Assembly (NCBI GenBank): GCA_964458275.1
Contig: CAYWIE010000038.1
Coordinates: forward strand, 1-25,981
Length of the DNA stretch: 25,981 nucleotides
Reading direction: 5' to 3'
Source of the DNA: HGM04593 sp964458275
Lineage (GTDB): Bacteria > Bacteroidota > Bacteroidia > Bacteroidales > Bacteroidaceae
Shown: piece after piece, positions 1 to 6,673 of the stretch
Position numbering within the stretch: position 1 is the first letter of the stretch
How the letters are laid out: the number at the start of each line of letters is the position of its first letter
Made by a program: the position numbers and the translations under genes
Notes under the pieces: generated by a model
What the model saw: only the letters and a program-made list of their open reading frames with translations
The model's database searches: none
Told to the model about the DNA's origin: nothing

Positions 1-169
1 TTTCGCCTAAGTAGTAGGCGGTGTTATCGAAGTGCAGATACACTCTCTCCTGCGGAAACAGTTGGTTCACCATGATTGCACGCATGGCAAGTGTGTCCAA
101 TGGGAATTGGGCAAAAGCGGCTGTGCCTATGAGCAGCAAAAGGGTTATTTGCAATAGTTTGCGTAGCAT
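1..169 (-). CDS. N-terminus of a large secreted MG2/TonB-plug-type surface protein (partial)
   Basis: This is the first 56 codons of a minus-strand gene that runs off the left edge. The start is the ATG at 169-167, followed by a clear signal peptide: basic MLRK, a Leu/Ile-rich core, and a likely cut after the Ala of TAAFA. The mature start contains ERVYLHFDNTAYYLGE. This matches the opening (ERVYLHFDKPYY.GE) that I know from large Bacteroidota proteins with macroglobulin MG2-like and TonB plug-like domains, thought to sit in the periplasm or at the outer membrane. Only the first domain strand is visible, so the domain content beyond the edge is inferred from that motif. A -7 box lies about 25 bases upstream. 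Confidence 0.6.
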   Translation of the reverse strand, partial: MLRKLLQITLLLLIGTAAFAQFPLDTLAMRAIMVNQLFPQERVYLHFDNTAYYLGE

Positions 170-194
170 AGTTGTGATAATATAGTTTCTATCG

Positions 195-202
195 CAAAAA
201 TA
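195..202 (-). promoter_or_regulatory. -7 box for the leftward secreted-protein gene
   Basis: The minus strand reads TATTTTTG here, an exact match to the Bacteroidota -7 consensus TAnnTTTG, 26 bases before the start codon at 169. No good -33 TTTG is seen at the usual distance. The position where it should be is occupied by the GGGAA-A-TTCCC dyads, which would suit an activator-dependent promoter; that is inference. Confidence 0.5.
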
Positions 203-225
203 ATATACTCATGTTTAAGAAAAAA

Positions 226-263
226 GGGGAAATTCCCTATTTCTTGGGGGAAATTCCCTATTT
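226..263. repeat. Two direct copies of a GGGAA-A-TTCCC dyad, 21 bp apart
   Basis: The 17-base string GGGGAAATTCCCTATTT occurs at 226-242 and again at 247-263. Each copy holds an inverted repeat, GGGAA and TTCCC around a central A. The 21-base period is two helical turns, so both copies face the same side of the DNA. The pair lies immediately upstream of the leftward -7 box at 202-195. It looks like a tandem operator; the cognate regulator is unknown. Confidence 0.55.
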
Positions 264-383
264 TTTAGATGTTGTTTGAAACTTGTTTTAAGATGTCTGC
301 ATATCGGAATAACATTAAAGCAAACTTGATGTTTTTGCTCTCAGCTAAGTTTAGCTTCGCTCATTGCGTGAGAAAATGAATTT

Positions 384-656
384 TCCCCATTCGCTTGCGC
401 AGCCTTTGCTCGCTACAAAAATAATAAAGCAAGCTTTATTTATTTCTCGCTCGTTTGTTTCTATATTTGAGGTAAACCTCGAAAATAGACTGCACTTGCT
501 GTGAAAAATATTGAAGCAAGCTTCATATTTCTCGCTCGTTTGTCTGTATCTTTGAGGTAAACCTCGAAAATAGACTGCACTCGCTGTGAAAAATATTGAA
601 GCAAGCTTCATATTTCTCGCTCGTTTGTCTGTATCTTTGCAGTAAACTATGAAAAT
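384..656. repeat. 85-bp tandem repeat, about three copies, each with a -7-like box
   Basis: Units start near 384 (divergent), 469 and 554, with a fourth starting at 639 that breaks off at the next gene. The 469 and 554 units are nearly identical over 85 bases. Each unit holds two inverted repeats with an AA centre, GAGGT-AA-ACCTC (469-480, 554-565) and TGAAGC-AA-GCTTCA (512-525, 597-610), and ends in a TAnnTTTG box (462-469, 547-554, 632-639). In the first unit the second dyad is AATAAAGC-AA-GCTTTATT (423-440), so both arms changed together. A related dyad, AGCTAA-GT-TTAGCT, sits at 343-356. Minus-strand reading frames through the array are repeat translations. Together with the operator pair, this fills the 489-base gap between genes. 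Confidence 0.75.
632..639 (+). promoter_or_regulatory. -7 box for the RNA methyltransferase/GH97 unit
   Basis: TATCTTTG at 632-639 matches TAnnTTTG exactly and is the last of three boxes spread at 85-base intervals by the tandem repeat. Transcription would begin around 645, leaving a leader of only about 14 bases before the ATG at 659. A -33 TTG is not seen at the right spacing. The upstream boxes at 462-469 and 547-554 could give longer alternative transcripts. Confidence 0.5.
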
Positions 657-658
657 TT

Positions 659-1423
659 ATGGTTAGCAAAAATCTAATTAAACTTATACGCTCTTTGGAG
701 TTGAAGAAGCATCGCAAGGAGAGCGGGCTTTTTGTGGCTGAGGGTGAGAAGATTGTCTTTGACTTGCTTGCGGCGGGGATGGAGTGTGTGAAGCTGATAG
801 CAACTTCGCGTCATATCTCTTCGTTGCCACGCCTTGAGGGAGTCGAAGTTATAGAAGCAAGGGAGGAGGAACTGAAAAAGGCAAGTTTTCTGCGAACACC
901 TCAGGGTTTCTTGGCTCTTTTCAAGCAGAGGAAAGGCGTGTGTGATTGTTCTGTCGCGAAGCGTGAACTGACTCTTGCGCTTGACGATGTGCAGGACCCC
1001 GGCAATCTTGGCACGATTATAAGAATTGCCGATTGGTTTGGCATAGAGAATGTTTTCTGTTCCATAGGCACGGTAGATGTCTATAATCCCAAAACAGTGC
1101 AGGCTACTATGGGGGCTTTGGCAAGGGTCAATGTACACTATGCCGATTTGCCCGAACTTTTGTCTTCGGCGCAAAGAGAGGGTATTCCTGTCTATGGCAC
1201 ATTCCTTTGCGGTGATAATATATATGAACACAGGCTTTCGCCTGCCGGAATAATTGTCATGGGCAATGAGGGTAACGGTATCGGTGCCGAGTGTGAAAAG
1301 TTTATAGGCGAAAAGATTCTTATACCCAACTACCCGCAGGGACGAGAAACGTCGGAGTCCCTGAATGTTTCGACTGCGACGGCTATCGTTTGCAGCGAGT
1401 TCAGAAGAAGAAATTTTTATTAA
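659..1423 (+). CDS. TrmH/SpoU-family (SPOUT) RNA 2'-O-methyltransferase
   Basis: The 254-residue product should transfer a methyl group from S-adenosylmethionine to a ribose 2'-OH in rRNA or tRNA. The N-terminal 90 residues form the substrate-binding domain (LFVAEGEKIV, residues 24-33; LRTPQGFLAL, 78-87). The SPOUT domain follows with its three signature motifs: DPGNLGTIIR (113-122), VMGNEGNGIG (200-209) and ESLNVSTATA (233-242), which form the trefoil knot and SAM pocket. Length is normal for the family. The ATG at 659 is preferred because the only earlier ATG, at 649, meets a stop after five codons. The target nucleotide cannot be told from sequence. The gene ends 17 bases before the GH97 start and is probably cotranscribed with it. 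Confidence 0.88.
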   Translation: MVSKNLIKLIRSLELKKHRKESGLFVAEGEKIVFDLLAAGMECVKLIATSRHISSLPRLEGVEVIEAREEELKKASFLRTPQGFLALFKQRKGVCDCSVAKRELTLALDDVQDPGNLGTIIRIADWFGIENVFCSIGTVDVYNPKTVQATMGALARVNVHYADLPELLSSAQREGIPVYGTFLCGDNIYEHRLSPAGIIVMGNEGNGIGAECEKFIGEKILIPNYPQGRETSESLNVSTATAIVCSEFRRRNFY

Positions 1424-1440
1424 ATGATATCCTAGTTACT

Positions 1441-3387
1441 ATGAAAAAATTTTTTGTAATTGCTTCGATGTTGCTGCTTGCCGCGTTTGTGCCGCAGGTG
1501 GCTAATGCCGATGAGAAGATTCTCTCTCCGGATAAAAGTATCACAGTCGATTTGCGCACCGGAAAAGGCGAGTTTGGTTGGACTGTAAGTAAAAACGGCA
1601 AAAAGGTCTATTCGATAAAAGATATCAGACTCATTGTCAATGGAAAGACTCTTGCCGGACAGGCTGCCGTTAAGAGTGTGAAACAGAAGAGTGTGAGCGA
1701 AACTGTTACTCCTGTTGTTCCGTTGAAGTTTTCGAATATCGAGAACAAATATACCGAGGCAAAGCTTAATTTCGGTTCCTGTACAGTGGAGATGAGAGTG
1801 ATGGACAATGCTGTTGCCTATCGTTTCGTAACCAATATGAAGGGCGAGATTCTTGTCGACAACGAACACTTCACGATTGTTCCCGAAAGCGGGTTTACTG
1901 CTCACTACCAGCAGTGCGGTTCTTTTAATACCGCCTATGAGGAACGCTATCAGCATAAGTCGGCAGATGAGTGGATAAGAAACAATCGCTTGGCTACAGT
2001 GCCTATGCTTCTTTCGGGCGAAGAGGATACCCAACTGCTTATAGGTGAGAGTGATGTGGATGATTATCCGCGTCTTTTCCTCAGAGGCAATCATTATGGA
2101 ATTTCAGCTGCTCTTCCCGGTGCACCCATAAGTTGGGAGCCGTGGCGCGACCGCGGTGAGATAATCACTGAAGAGGCTTATTATATTGCAAAGACTCAGG
2201 GCAAGCGCACTTTCCCTTGGCGCTTTGTGGTTGTTACCGATTCTAAGGGCATCATAGAACAGACTGTGCCAGTGCAGCTGGCGCGTCGTCCGGTGCTGGA
2301 GAATACAGATTGGATTAAGCCCGGACAGGTGAGCTGGGAGTGGTGGAACGGTGCTGTGCCTTATGGTCCCGAAGTTACTTTCCGCGCAGGAAACAATTAT
2401 GATACTTATGCCTATTTCGTCGATTTTGCTGCAAAATATGGCGTAGAATATATTTTGCTTGACGAGGGTTGGGCTGAGAATACCCGCGACCCTTATAAAG
2501 CTAAACCCGACATGAAGCTCGACAAGCTTATAGAGTATGCAAAGTCAAAGGGTGTCGGTGTAATCATCTGGTTGCCTTGGCTGACTGTTGAGAAGAATTT
2601 CGGACTTTTCGAAAAATATGCGGAGTGGGGTGTTGCCGGTGTGAAAATAGACTTCATGGAGCACTCGGATCAATGGATGGTGAATTTCTATAAACGTGTA
2701 GTGAAAGAGGCTGCCAAGCATAAGCTCCTTGTAGACATGCATGGTTCTTTCTCTCCCTCAGGACTGGAGTATGAGTATCCCAACCTTTTGTCATATGAGG
2801 GTGTGCTCGGTCTTGAGCAGATGGGTGGCTGCCGTCCCGAAAACACTCTTTATATTCCTTTCATCCGAAACGCTGTGGGTGCGGCTGATTTCACTCCCGG
2901 TGGCATGAACAACCGTCAGCCCGACAATTATCAGGGTAGTCGTCCTAATTCGGCAGCTTCGGGAACACGTGCTTTCCAGATGGCTCTTTATGTGGTGCTC
3001 GAAAGCGGTATCCAGATGTTGGCTGACAATCCTGCCGAGTATTACAAGAACGATGATTGTGCCCGTTACATTGCTTCTGTACCTACAACATGGGACGAGA
3101 CACGTGCTCTTGAAACTGAGGTAGGCAAGTATGTAATTGTTGCCAAGCGCAAAGGCAACAAATGGTTCATCGGCGGTGTCTGCAATGGCGAACAGGGTGA
3201 GCGGGTGTTTGATGTGAAACTCGATTTTCTCGGCGACGGCGAGTATAAACTTACCGGCTTCAAGGATGGTATAAATGCCGACCGTCAGGCAATGCATTAC
3301 AATAAGGTGGAAAAGAGGGTTACCAAGAATAGTACCATAGAGATTAAGATGGTGAAGAATGGCGGTTTTGCAGCTGTAATAGAATAG
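1441..3387 (+). CDS. Secreted glycoside hydrolase family 97 enzyme, probably retaining (alpha-galactosidase-like)
   Basis: The product has 648 residues. It begins with a signal peptide (MKKFFVIAS, hydrophobic core, likely cut after ANA at residue 23), which is why the ATG at 1441 is preferred over the longer frame. An N-terminal beta-sandwich (about 25-270) precedes a (beta/alpha)8 barrel with VSWEWWNGA near residue 300, YILLDEGW and IIWLPW, then a C-terminal beta domain, the GH97 layout. VKIDFM puts an Asp at 404. As I recall the family, retaining GH97 alpha-galactosidases have an Asp nucleophile there, while inverting SusB-type alpha-glucosidases lack it. Glu453 or Glu459 (SYEGVLGLEQ) would be acid/base. 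The periplasmic substrate is probably an alpha-galactoside, but no susCD partner is in the window to support this. Confidence 0.87.
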   Translation: MKKFFVIASMLLLAAFVPQVANADEKILSPDKSITVDLRTGKGEFGWTVSKNGKKVYSIKDIRLIVNGKTLAGQAAVKSVKQKSVSETVTPVVPLKFSNIENKYTEAKLNFGSCTVEMRVMDNAVAYRFVTNMKGEILVDNEHFTIVPESGFTAHYQQCGSFNTAYEERYQHKSADEWIRNNRLATVPMLLSGEEDTQLLIGESDVDDYPRLFLRGNHYGISAALPGAPISWEPWRDRGEIITEEAYYIAKTQGKRTFPWRFVVVTDSKGIIEQTVPVQLARRPVLENTDWIKPGQVSWEWWNGAVPYGPEVTFRAGNNYDTYAYFVDFAAKYGVEYILLDEGWAENTRDPYKAKPDMKLDKLIEYAKSKGVGVIIWLPWLTVEKNFGLFEKYAEWGVAGVKIDFMEHSDQWMVNFYKRVVKEAAKHKLLVDMHGSFSPSGLEYEYPNLLSYEGVLGLEQMGGCRPENTLYIPFIRNAVGAADFTPGGMNNRQPDNYQGSRPNSAASGTRAFQMALYVVLESGIQMLADNPAEYYKNDDCARYIASVPTTWDETRALETEVGKYVIVAKRKGNKWFIGGVCNGEQGERVFDVKLDFLGDGEYKLTGFKDGINADRQAMHYNKVEKRVTKNSTIEIKMVKNGGFAAVIE

Positions 3388-3404
3388 GACCTGACTTCCG
3401 GTAT

Positions 3405-3446
3405 AAAAAGTTTAGGCAGCATCCTCAGATGCTGCCTAAACTTTTT
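3405..3446. terminator. Bidirectional hairpin terminator between GH97 and umuD
   Basis: A perfect 19-bp stem (3405-3423 with 3428-3446) with loop CTCA. It has A-rich and T-rich flanks, so each strand reads a stem followed by a U-run. It serves the convergent GH97 (+) and umuD (-) genes, and the umuD stop codon (3438-3436) lies inside the stem. Confidence 0.85.
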
Positions 3447-3873
3447 TAATTACGTATGTTACCACGCCCCATATCAGGAATTCGTTTTCCGATGTTATCT
3501 TTATCGGGCGGTATTCTTTGTTTGCCGGGACAAGCAGGCAGTAACCGTTGTGCTTCTCGAATCTTTTGATGGTGAAATCGCCATCGATATAACATACGGC
3601 AAGGCAGCCGTTGTAGGGCTCTATGCTTTTATCTATGACAATGAGGTCGCCGTCATCAATGCCGGCATCTATCATTGATACTCCCTTTACGCGTGCATAG
3701 AATGTTGAGGCGGGATTTTTTATAAGCTCTTTGTTGAGGTCAAGCTTTATGGTAGAATAGTGCTCGGCAGGCGATGGAAAGCGTGCCGAAACACGATTGT
3801 CCGAGTATGGTATTTCTGTGCACTCGTTATCTTCGGGTGTGAATAGTTCTATTTTTTTCTGCATCTGCATCAT
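3436..3873 (-). CDS. umuD: UmuD-like S24 self-cleaving peptidase
   Basis: The 145-residue protein aligns along its length with E. coli UmuD: FPSPAEHY (32-39), LNKELIKNPAS, GVSMIDAGIDDGDLIVID (64-81) and FTIKRF (100-105). The Ser-Lys dyad is Ser66 and Lys103. UmuD cuts itself when RecA filaments form after DNA damage, and UmuD' then joins UmuC as DNA polymerase V. Here the residues at the cut site are Ala30-Arg31 instead of Cys-Gly or Ala-Gly. No umuC follows: the next feature is a terminator, then a convergent gene. The start overlaps the ddl stop (ATGA), so translation is probably coupled to ddl. A second Met two codons on is an alternative start. The family is clear; the partner polymerase must lie elsewhere. 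Confidence 0.88.
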   Translation of the reverse strand: MMQMQKKIELFTPEDNECTEIPYSDNRVSARFPSPAEHYSTIKLDLNKELIKNPASTFYARVKGVSMIDAGIDDGDLIVIDKSIEPYNGCLAVCYIDGDFTIKRFEKHNGYCLLVPANKEYRPIKITSENEFLIWGVVTYVIKKV

Positions 3874-5072
3874 CTACAGCATTTGCTTCCCATCTTGCCA
3901 CCCATCTTGGCACCACCGGCAACTTTGCCTGAGAAGATATTGTCGCCATAGTTCACCACTTTCTTGTTGGCATCCTGCTGACGGCGAATGGCAATCTCTA
4001 TGAGTCTGTCCACAAGGTCGCTGAAGTTTATCTGGCTATACTCCCAAAGATAGAATGAGAGTGAGCCTGGGATGGTGTTAATTTCGTTTACGAATATCTC
4101 GCCGGTGGCTTCGTCGATGATGAAGTCTATGCGCGAAACTCCGTCGCAAGAGAGGGCACGGAATGTTTCGCAGGCTGCATTCTGTATGAATGCAGTTGTC
4201 TCTTCGGGAAGATTGGCGGGTATTTCGCGTACAGTCGACTGCATGCCTTGAGACTTCTTGCTGCCGCCGTTCATGTACTTGTCCTGATAGGAGAGGATTT
4301 CGCCGCTACGTACAGGAACTTCGCAAACCGATGCCTGGCAATCGTAGTAGTTGCCGAGAACTGCACAGTTCACCTCTTTTAGCTTCTGCACATATTTCTC
4401 TATTATTATGCGGTTTGTGAACTGTATGGCATTTTCAATGGCATCGATAAGCTCCTCCTTGTTGTGTGCAGCCTTTATGCCTACACTTGAACCGAGGTTG
4501 GCGGGCTTCACAATTACGGGATAGCCGAGCTTGCCCTCAATGTTGTCCACAACCTTCTCTTGACGGTCGAACCACTCCTTGTCGGAGAACCAGCAATAGT
4601 CTATTACGGGAATACCGCACTCTTTGAGTATCATCTTCATGGTAATCTTGTCCATGCCGTTGGCAGAGGCGAGTGTGTTGCAGCCTGCATAGGGGATGCC
4701 TGCGAACTCCATCACTCCCTGGAAGGTGCCGTCTTCGCAGTTTGTTCCATGCAGAGCGGGGACAACAACATCGAGCTTTGCATAAACCTCCTTACGGAAA
4801 AAGCCGCTGTTGCAGCGATAGAGATTGGTATCACCATAAACGGGTCGGATATATACCTCTTCGCATTGTGCAAGAAGTGTTTTGGTGTCGCGGTAGTTGT
4901 CTACGTTTTTCAGAGCCTCGCCGCTAAACCATTTGCCGCTTTTTGTTATATAGATAGGGATTATATTGTATTTTTCGGGGTCCATTGCGTGCATCATCTG
5001 ATTCGCTGTTACCACTGATATTTCATTCTCGACGGAGCGTCCGCCAAAAACTACACCTACATTTGTCTTCAT
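3870..5072 (-). CDS. ddl: D-alanine--D-alanine ligase family protein, divergent paralogue type
   Basis: This ATP-grasp ligase (400 residues, longer than the roughly 320-residue housekeeping Ddl) should join two D-amino acids, or a D-amino acid and a D-hydroxy acid, using ATP. Visible motifs: FGGRSVENEIS (9-19, with Asn where many family members have His), ALHGTNCEDGTFQG (106-119), VKPANLGSSVGI (188-199), an omega-loop-like SYQDKYMNGG (261-270), RIDFII (314-319) and NEINTIPG (329-336). The DKY in the loop resembles D-Ala-D-Ala rather than VanA-type enzymes, but this is inference. About 30 extra C-terminal residues are rich in Gly and Lys and end in Cys-Cys-Arg. It lies 24 bases after the MurF-like gene and overlaps umuD, pointing to an envelope role. 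Confidence 0.82.
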   Translation of the reverse strand: MKTNVGVVFGGRSVENEISVVTANQMMHAMDPEKYNIIPIYITKSGKWFSGEALKNVDNYRDTKTLLAQCEEVYIRPVYGDTNLYRCNSGFFRKEVYAKLDVVVPALHGTNCEDGTFQGVMEFAGIPYAGCNTLASANGMDKITMKMILKECGIPVIDYCWFSDKEWFDRQEKVVDNIEGKLGYPVIVKPANLGSSVGIKAAHNKEELIDAIENAIQFTNRIIIEKYVQKLKEVNCAVLGNYYDCQASVCEVPVRSGEILSYQDKYMNGGSKKSQGMQSTVREIPANLPEETTAFIQNAACETFRALSCDGVSRIDFIIDEATGEIFVNEINTIPGSLSFYLWEYSQINFSDLVDRLIEIAIRRQQDANKKVVNYGDNIFSGKVAGGAKMGGKMGSKCCR

Positions 5073-5096
5073 TGTTTTATCTGTTTATTTTAGTTT

Positions 5097-6656
5097 CTAC
5101 TTGAAATTGTCGGGAAGATCATTTTCGTATAGCACCACATCGCCCACTTTCAGTATGGTGGCAAGATGGGCATGGGCGTCGTTGAGGTCTGCTGCAAGAT
5201 ATACTTTGTCGCCGGACATTCCTCCTTCGTCTATACCGCTTTTGATAGCCTCGCGGTTGGTTGCATTGACAACTATTGCATAGTCGCAACCACCGGCAAT
5301 CTGTCTGCCGAGAGCTTTGTTTGCCTCAAATTGCCGTTCACCCATTTCCACGAATCCCGGTGTTATTATTATGCGTTTGTTCGTTTCACCTACGCTGAAG
5401 TTCTTGAGCACATCTATCGCCATAGCTGCACCTGTGGGGTTTGAGTTGTATGCATCGTCGAGTACGCTTATGCCATTGGCGCGGCGCATTGAGAGACGGT
5501 GTTCCACAGGACGCAAGCGGGCTATTGAACTTTTCTGCTTCTGTGCGGGGACTTCGAGTTTGGTGGCAACAGCTATTGCTGCAAGTATATTCAGCAGATT
5601 GCCCGAACCGAGCAATTTGCTGTCGTAAACTTCGGATGTGCTTCCTTTCTCTATTGCAAATGATACACCCGATGCGTCATATCTTACATCTTCGGCTCTC
5701 AGAGAGGTGCCCGAAGCCTCAACGCTGTATGTGATTGTTTCGCAATCCGATTTTCTGCCTTTATACTCACGTATGCCTGCCGAGTCGTAGTTAAGCACAG
5801 CAATGCCGTCAGCAGGCAGCGATTCAATCAGTTCGAATTTTGTCTTCTGTATATTCTCGAAACTTTTGAAGGTCTCAAGGTGCATCTCGCCAATGGCGGT
5901 GAGTATGCCTATGCGGGGGTGCACAAGGTCGCAGATCTCTTTTATGTCGCCCTGCTGCTTGGCTCCCATTTCGACAATGAATACCTGATGATAGGGACGA
6001 AGCTGTTCGCGTATAGTGCGTACAACGCCCAACAAGGTGTTGAAGTTGCCCGGCGTTACAAGTACGTTGTATTTTTCGGAGAGCACCTGTGCAAGATAAT
6101 TCTTGGTGCTTGTCTTGCCGAAGCTTCCGGTGATGCCTATGATTGTGAGGCCTTTATGCGATTCTATAATGCGTTTCGCATCATTGTAGTACCAACGGGT
6201 AATAGCCTTTTCAATAGGAGTGTTGGCCATGTTTGCAAGCAACACCACAAAATTGGAAAGAAGCAATATTGCTGCAACTGCAACGGGAAGAAACTTCACT
6301 CCAGCCATCAATGCTGTTGCTGTCATAATTGCAGCAACCGTAACAATTGCCGTTGCAAAGAGACGCTTCACCCTCATCGTAAAGACAATAGGAGTCTTGT
6401 ATTTTTCTGTCAGTTCTCTGTAAATGCTTAATCCTACAAGCATTGCAGCCACTATCGTAAGCCATTTGTTCAGTGCGCAAAGAGCTATTATTATCGTCCA
6501 CCACTTGCGATGGGTGAGAATGTTGGCAGGAAACCACCAACGGAAATAGCGGCTGTAACGATAGGAACTCAGCTGAAACATCTGCATGTCATATCGCAGA
6601 GCCGTAGGTATGCCCAACAGGCATACAATAGTGTATATCAGTGAAAATATATCCAT
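5097..6656 (-). CDS. Membrane-anchored MurF-like Mur ligase
   Basis: The 519-residue protein has an N-terminal hydrophobic part (segments near 4-20, 54-78, 98-120 and 122-142) fused to a Mur ligase. Ligase motifs are the P-loop GITGSFGKTST (174-184), VEMGAKQQGDI (228-238), GEMHLETF (256-263), RPVEHRL (382-388) and the MurF-like DAYNSNPTGA (401-410). MurF adds D-Ala-D-Ala to the UDP-MurNAc-tripeptide in the cytoplasm and normally has no membrane segments, so this is a MurF relative working at the membrane face. It sits between an alpha/beta hydrolase (17 bases upstream) and a Ddl-like ligase (24 bases downstream), so a D-Ala-D-Ala-like dipeptide is the obvious donor. The acceptor is unknown. 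Housekeeping MurF is unlikely because no other dcw genes are present. Confidence 0.8.
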   Translation of the reverse strand: MDIFSLIYTIVCLLGIPTALRYDMQMFQLSSYRYSRYFRWWFPANILTHRKWWTIIIALCALNKWLTIVAAMLVGLSIYRELTEKYKTPIVFTMRVKRLFATAIVTVAAIMTATALMAGVKFLPVAVAAILLLSNFVVLLANMANTPIEKAITRWYYNDAKRIIESHKGLTIIGITGSFGKTSTKNYLAQVLSEKYNVLVTPGNFNTLLGVVRTIREQLRPYHQVFIVEMGAKQQGDIKEICDLVHPRIGILTAIGEMHLETFKSFENIQKTKFELIESLPADGIAVLNYDSAGIREYKGRKSDCETITYSVEASGTSLRAEDVRYDASGVSFAIEKGSTSEVYDSKLLGSGNLLNILAAIAVATKLEVPAQKQKSSIARLRPVEHRLSMRRANGISVLDDAYNSNPTGAAMAIDVLKNFSVGETNKRIIITPGFVEMGERQFEANKALGRQIAGGCDYAIVVNATNREAIKSGIDEGGMSGDKVYLAADLNDAHAHLATILKVGDVVLYENDLPDNFK

Positions 6657-6673
6657 GTTTGTGCTTGTATAGG

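Noticed and set aside
384..656. Possible CRISPR array
   Set aside because: The units are contiguous 85-base copies without unique spacers and with promoter boxes inside, unlike a CRISPR array.
351..717. Two overlapping minus-strand open frames (86 and 64 residues) with shared peptides
   Set aside because: They are translations of the 85-bp tandem repeat in two frames (85 is not a multiple of 3), have no ribosome site, and the second runs into the methyltransferase gene.
1432..2094. 220-residue minus-strand open frame opposite GH97
   Set aside because: It lies entirely within a well-supported gene on the other strand, with no recognisable motif.
3870..5072. A vancomycin-resistance (Van) operon
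   Set aside because: There is no VanH dehydrogenase, VanX dipeptidase or VanRS system, and the ligase loop reads DKY, closer to D-Ala-D-Ala enzymes.
5880..6431. 183-residue plus-strand open frame opposite the MurF-like gene
   Set aside because: Composition (Cys/His/Tyr-rich, no domain) is typical of a shadow frame, and the minus-strand gene has clear ligase motifs.
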